Source of the DNA: Isochrysis galbana
Lineage: Eukaryota; Haptophyta; Isochrysidales; Isochrysidaceae
Direction of reading: 5' to 3'
DNA: 64,000 nt
Assembly: GCA_018136815.1 (NCBI GenBank)
Contig: CM030942.1
Coordinates: forward strand, 931,797-995,796
The notes under the pieces were generated by a model. It saw nothing but the letters and a program-made list of their open reading frames with translations. It made no database searches and had not been told where the DNA came from. Positions 59,214 to 64,000 of the stretch are shown here, piece by piece. A program made the translations under genes and the position numbers. Each line of letters opens with the position of its first letter. The stretch's first letter is position 1.

Positions 59214-59725
59214 TCCCCAGTTCTTTTAAGGCGGCTTGCGCAACTACTAGTATAACAAGGCAGAAAAACTTTTGAAGGTGCCGGCTACACGCTACTATCG
59301 CTGTCGTGCCCAAGAGCCAATCACAGCCACCGCGTCGTGTACAAGGCTGAGCGCCACTAGGGCTCGCATCGCAGTCCGCCAATAGCTCGCAGGATACAGG
59401 TTAGGATATGATGCCTCGCCTCTACATTCAGCACACGCGCGCACGCCATTCACAGCCTCTGTGTCATAGCAAGCGCACGCGGCTCTGGACCCACCACACC
59501 GTGAGAAAAAGTACCACAAGGTCGCGTTCCGTCGTAAGAACGAAAGAAATAACTAGGGTGCACACAGGGGCGGCGCACCTTTGCCAACTCTGAATTGCGG
59601 CTCGACCAAGCCAGGAAGGCGCTCCCGGTGTACCCCTTCAGGGTGTAAAGCGGCTCGGGCACGGCAGCCCCGTGGTTGCCGAACTCCTTCAGCGCTCACA
59701 TGCAGGAGCCCACTGCCACTGCAGG

Positions 59726-59977
59726 CAACTAACTTTATAGTCAGTTGCCATGTTCCATGTTGCCATCAACTATTTGTAAAAGTGATAGGGTAATGGGGGC
59801 CACGCTCCCCCCTCCCTCCACCGCAGACACCCCCTGGGTGGGCCTGCACACTCAACCTCAGCCCCTGCCAGTGGCAGGGGCTGAGCTGACATCTGACATC
59901 AATCCCGTCCAAACTCTCGCCGAGCGCGCGCCGCGCGTCGCGCGCGCGGCGAGATTATTAAGAAGTTTTTTTCCCCC
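59726..59977 (+). mobile_element. short R1/R5-type retroposon with 10-bp target duplication
   Basis: It starts CAACTAACTTTATAGTCAG and ends GAGATTATTAAGAAG plus a T run. CCACTGCAGG flanks it at 59716-59725 and 59978-59987. Its body resembles R5 (GGTAATGGGGGCC, ACACCCCCTGGG), much shortened. This is a third unit with the same 3' terminus. Confidence 0.65.
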
Positions 59978-59987
59978 CCACTGCAGG

Positions 59988-60053
59988 GGAGGAGTGGAGA
60001 GAGGGGGGGGGATTCGTGCCCTCCCGTGGGCGAACCAAGTATAAACTTAGTTG
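59988..60053 (-). repeat. inverted 5' end of R1
   Basis: GGGGAGGAGTGGAGAGAGG through GAACCAAGTATAAACTTAG is the reverse complement of the first ~70 bp of R1. It directly adjoins the preceding element's target duplication. Confidence 0.65.
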
Positions 60054-60636
60054 CTCTCGCGCCTTGTAAAAAAAAACTGAAGATTCCGGTGACGGATCCG
60101 AGGTTACCACTACCTCAGATGGGAACAGAGGGGACGGAAGGGAAGCGGCGAGAGGCGCGGCGGAAGTTGGGGGGTGGCCAATGACGGGTGCGGTGAGTGA
60201 GGGTTGTCTTCAAACTGTCGAATCAAGCCGAAGCTTGATCGTGGCAAGTCTCAGCGGGGCTAGGGGTATGGAGTGAAGAGAAGTCTTCAGGGAGGGGGAA
60301 AGGGCGCGCTACATCACGCCGACGGCCCACGAGACACCACCCCACATCACTCACTCACCAACAAGAAAACTCCGAAACTAACGCAACATCGCACAAACAA
60401 ACCAATGAAACAAATAAGCAAATAAAAGGACAAACGAACAAATTCGGCGTGCAATGCGGCGGAGCTTCGAGGTAACTCATCGGCAAAAACAAAACTCACT
60501 CAATTTTCTCACACACTACACATTGATAGAAGCACCGCATCCGCCTAGAGTATATAAAATACTCTGGATGCGACACTCCACAACGACGTGTGCCACCCCC
60601 ACCCTGGAGGCTAGCGCGAGAAGTTCGCAATGTGCT

Positions 60637-60775
60637 CGCGGCACGCGGGGAGTCGCCTGATGGCGGGGGGGGGGAGGGGGGGAAGGGCCGGGGAAGTGGG
60701 GGTGTAGAAAGTTTGCTTCGTAAAGTAGTGGGTCCACGGCCGCATGTGCGGTAAGAAAATTATATGGTATTTCAG
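60637..60775 (+). repeat. R1 3' tail fragment
   Basis: GGGGAGTCGCCTGATGGCGG, GGGGGTGTAGAAAG, GGTCCACGGCCGC and GTGCGGTAAGAAAATTAT match the last ~130 bp of R1 copies 1 and 3. It is 5'-truncated. 60054-60636 contains AACTGAAGATTCCGG at 60073 and no gene; 60776-61009 is the 3' flank of Rpt5. Confidence 0.65.
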
Positions 60776-61009
60776 CAATGCGCTCGCCTGCAAAGGTCAC
60801 TTGCAATCTCACACGCACAGCGCATCACTCACCACTCACCCTTAATCTGCAGCTCCACTTGGCGGATCCCACATCCATCATGTAGACAAGGCTGTAAAAC
60901 GCCACTTGATGTGAAAGAATTGTGCAACCGTAGGCATCCGTGCATACTCCAACACAAACCTCCGAAATCGTCACGGTGGGACCGCCTTTGCCAACATGTC
61001 AGTACGCCC

Positions 61010-62613
61010 TTACGCGTAGTACGAAAGTGTGGCTTTTTTCTTTGCCTGTACGACAGTGAGACCCTCCATGAAATCCTCGTGAACAATTTCAGTCCGCTCA
61101 TTTCGGAGCGCAATCATACCTGCCTCTACGCAAACGGCCTTAAGCTGTGCCCCATTGAAATCGTCTGTGCAAGAGCATTTCAGTGTATGTCAGCAAAGTG
61201 CATATGGGAATGGGAAGCATGATGCGAGGCGCGAGGAGCCCGCCGGTCTGCGATGGCAGGGCTCACTCACCTGTGCAGCGCCCTAACTCCTCGAAATTCA
61301 CTTCTGAATTCACATTCATCTTTCGCGAGTGAATCTGCAAGATGTGTGCCCGTCCCTCCTCTCCGGGCAAGGGGAACTCAATCTTGCGGTCGATGCGGCC
61401 AGAACGGAGGAGAGCAGGATCGAGAATGTCCACCCGATTGGTGGCAGCAATGATCTTGATCGCCTCGTTTGAAGTGAAGCCGTCCAGCTGATTCAGGAGC
61501 TCGAGCATTGTGCGCTGCACCTCCCGGTCTCCAGAGAGCTCCGAGTCGAAGCGCTTTGTCCCGACAGCATCCAGCTCATCGATGAAGATGATCGCAGGCT
61601 GCTTCTCCTTCGCGAGAGCAAAGGCATCGCGCACAAGCTTTGCGCCATCGCCAATGAACATCTGGACAAGCTGTGGTCCGGCCAGCTTGAGGAAGCACGC
61701 GTTTGTTTGTGCCGCGCAAGCGCGCGCAATCAGTGTCTTGCCAGTGCCAGGCGGGCCATACATCAGGGCTCCCTTGGGTGGCTTGATTCCGATATTTTCG
61801 AAGCGCTCCTTGTGGGTCATGGGCAGCACGATGGCCTCAATAAGCTCCTGAATCTGCGACTCTAGGCCACCAACATCGTTGAACTGTTCTGTCGGCTTCT
61901 CATCCACTTCCATAGCCTTGACGCGCGAGTCAAACTCGGCGGGAAGGGCCTCAAGGATGAGGTACGAATCCTTGTTGACACCCACCAAGTCAGCCGGCTT
62001 CAGTTTCTCCGGCTCAACCAGTCCCGGGACAGGGAGGAAGATCGTTTGGCGAGTCGAAGTTTTCAATACACAGCACTTACCCTTGCGATGGGCATCGAGG
62101 TCAACATTTGCACCGTCCTACAAGCAGACGAGGTACTTGCTCAAATCGTCTGGGGGCAGTCCTGTCTGCGCCCGCCGAGCAGGCGGTCACCAGCCTCTCT
62201 AGCGCGTCGCTCTTGTTCTCACGCTGCGAGCCTGGTCTGGCTTCACCCGACCCGCAATACCCCTACAGCGTCCTGCGCCGCACGCTGGCACTCACCTCCT
62301 CCGGCTCGTCCTCTGGGTCCATATCGAGTAGCTCAACGACGTTTGCAACGAGGAAGGGGAGCTGCTTGTTGAGTTTGATCTTCTCGCCGTTCTCCTTAAT
62401 CTTCTCCTTCTGTGTCTGCTGCTCGTGTAGCAGCCGCGATGTCTCGTTGCGCAGCACCTTGATCTCATTCTCGAGCATGCGCGTGCGCTGGACAATCTCG
62501 TCTGGTTCCGCGCGTGCTATCTCCTCGCCCAGGTCGTCCGCTGCGTCGCCGTCGCCGAAGATGTCGGTCGTGTCCATCGGCTCGGCGGCCATGGGCGCAG
62601 CCTCGCTCGCCAT
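61010..62613 (-). CDS. RPT5: 26S proteasome regulatory ATPase subunit Rpt5 (6A), 3 exons
   Basis: Exons 62613-62296, 62117-61271 and 61164-61010 join in phase to 439 residues, the typical Rpt5 length. The N-terminus has a short acidic region and a coiled coil ([10 protein letters not shown]), then the OB domain with [10 protein letters not shown]. The AAA module has Walker A G-P-P-G-T-G-K-T (about 226), Walker [10 protein letters not shown] and a sensor/arginine-finger segment [12 protein letters not shown]. The last exon ends A-T-L-S-Y-Y-A, the HbYX-type tail that docks in the 20S alpha ring and opens the gate. Rpt5 is one of six ATPases that unfold ubiquitylated substrates. The start is the Met opening M-A-S-E-A-A-P; the in-frame region upstream is low-complexity GC-rich leader. 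Confidence 0.95.
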
Positions 62614-63195
62614 CGCGACGCCCAGAGAGCGAGCGCGCACGGAGGCGGAGGGAGGAAGGGGGAGGGGGCTGACGCGCAAGAGCGGGCGCGACGGCAGCGG
62701 CGCGAGCGAGGAGAGGCGGGGTGGGAGGGGCGGGGAGGGAAGGGGCGCGGGGGCGGGGGCGGGCCCCAGACAACGACTCTCTGGCGCGCAGGCGAGGGCG
62801 AGGAGGGGGACGAGAGAGAGGAGAAGAGCGCGAGGGAGCGGTAAAGTACACGCGCACGCCGCCGTCTCTCCGCTATCTTCAATCAACAAGGCCCTGTACT
62901 ATACCTTATCTCTGAGGCAGAGTAGAGAACTGGAGAACAGGACAGATAGGACTACTTTTGTACTTGAGTACTATGGAGTACTCTAAATGTAGAAGTATAG
63001 ATGGGCAGGCAGGAGGCACACACACGTCCGATCAGTTTCGTTCGTACAATATGCACCGACCGCCTTTTCTTCTGGAATGATAACGTGGGGCTTTCTCGGT
63101 AGAGCTCGTTGCTTGTCGCATATGTTGTAAGGGACGCACCCTAGATAGGCCCTAGAAACCAAAGAAAAAGAAAAAGGACCGAAGGGGGGAAGGGG
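62614..63195. other. 5' flank of Rpt5, GC-rich then AT-rich
   Basis: 62614-62850 is GC-rich and probably holds the promoter and leader of Rpt5. Beyond it I see only short frames and no repeat family until 63196. Confidence 0.4.
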
Positions 63196-63240
63196 TAGGG
63201 CGGTCAAACACGCCTTTTAACTTCTAAGGGTGAAAATTCA
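63196..63240 (-). repeat. dispersed TGTTTGACCGCCCTA motif, minus orientation
   Basis: TAGGGCGGTCAAACA at 63196-63210 is the exact reverse complement of the motif at 590, 21962 and 27095. It is preceded, in motif orientation, by CCCTTAGAAGTTAAAAGGCG, as at 27145-27162 and 55662-55680. Confidence 0.6.
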
Positions 63241-63589
63241 CCAAGTCGAGATTGAGGTTTCATCACGCGATTTTTAGGGAATTACCCTGGAAATGGGTAT
63301 ATTAGGCAGAATATAAGAAATATGCACATTTCCGACGCCATTCGACACACAGACCCAAAAACGTTTTCGCGCTCGTGCGAAATTGACGTCGACCACAAAA
63401 GTGCACCACAGGTCGCGCTGTGCGACGCGCGCCTGCGTTCCCCGGGCACGATTACCCCAGGACAGGCAGTACAGAGCCCTGCGCGATCGCACGGCGTCGC
63501 CTGCGCCCTCCACCTCGCCCCTGCTGGCATCTGCTGCCAGCCTCTCGCGCGCGTGCAGTGCGCGGCTGGCCGCGAGCCGTCAAAATGAC

Positions 63590-63785
63590 GGTGCTTCGCA
63601 TGATGGGCTGGCCCATCACGCGCGGCACCGCCTCAGTATGGTGGGAGGGGGTGCCTGCTGGCCTCCTGGCCGCGCAGACCCTCGCCAGAGCGGCCACAGG
63701 CCGCGTGCGAGGCCACTGGCGAGGCCAGCGACCATCGCTGCGGCCGCCATCGCGCGCCGCCGCAGGAGAAAAAGATCAAATTGAT
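63590..63785 (+). repeat. G-rich repeat fragment, weakly similar to R4
   Basis: GGCCACAGGCCGCGTG resembles the GCCACGGGCCGTGTG block of R4, and the unit has the same GC-rich character. Similarity is patchy. 63241-63589 and 63786-64000 contain short frames only and nothing I recognise. Confidence 0.3.
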
Positions 63786-64000
63786 TATAGTTTTGCCAAA
63801 TTTTAACCATAGTAATTCTAATTTTAGGCTTCATTTCACCTGTCCAAGACACATATGAGCACAGTACATGACCACCAGCATGCCCAAATGACAATATTTC
63901 GGTAGCCAACCAGTCTTACCATATGAGACTGTCGAACCATCGATCGAAAAGGAGGGGTTGTCCCTCGAAATCGAACGTGAGACGCTCGAAAACACGAGGC

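Overview
This is eukaryotic nuclear DNA, most likely from a GC-rich, repeat-rich unicellular alga. A haptophyte-like or similar marine alga fits the gene content: secreted phytanoyl-CoA-dioxygenase-like proteins, a GPH-type sugar transporter, S-P-P-P-rich cell-surface linkers and an algal/plant-type ABCG. The lineage cannot be fixed from the sequence alone. Genes are widely spaced, have zero to two introns (about 100-310 bp, GT-AG) and lie on both strands. I see no bacterial operons, rRNA genes, CRISPR arrays or intact tRNA genes.

Layout. 1-2,800: repeat fragments, then a three-exon OXNAD1-like mitochondrial oxidoreductase (minus). 2,833-16,991: nested Ty1/copia retrotransposons of one family. 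Target-site duplications resolve three layers: a 5'-truncated plus copy (A), split by a complete minus copy (C, flanked by CTCGA), itself split by a complete but internally rearranged plus copy (B, flanked by CGAGG). Retroelement debris and a 233-bp foldback element with perfect 44-bp inverted repeats follow. 17,398-19,536: GPH/MFS-type transporter. 20,200-22,100: dispersed non-autonomous repeats. 22,375-26,162: a PhyH-like dioxygenase joined to a LARGE/GT8-like glycosyltransferase, and a bicupin that may be the third exon of the same gene. 27,400-30,800: unrecognised, disordered proteins (minus). 31,100-38,500: gene-poor repeats. 38,715-41,342: EML-type WD40 protein (minus), with a long GA/CT tract on its 5' side. 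42,278-42,815: 45-bp minisatellite. 44,105-46,316: membrane-anchored GH5 glycoside hydrolase. 46,923-51,089: ABCG half-transporter with a Cys-rich N-terminus (minus). 53,316-54,629: DNPH1-like domain fused to thymidylate kinase (minus). 56,344-57,490: mitochondrial S-adenosylmethionine carrier. 58,065-59,213: 3' part of a degenerate LINE-like element (minus). 61,010-62,613: proteasome ATPase Rpt5 (minus).

The cellular genes are mostly unrelated housekeeping or surface functions: mitochondrial redox and SAM import, proteasome, microtubule binding, transport, carbohydrate-active enzymes and dTMP metabolism. The main signals of interest are (1) the DNPH1-thymidylate kinase fusion, (2) the dioxygenase-glycosyltransferase(-cupin) fusion, (3) a non-autonomous retroposon family with 10-17 bp target duplications whose 3' tail matches the LINE-like fragment, (4) short motifs repeated across the window, and (5) the layered retrotransposon nest with inverted self-duplications.
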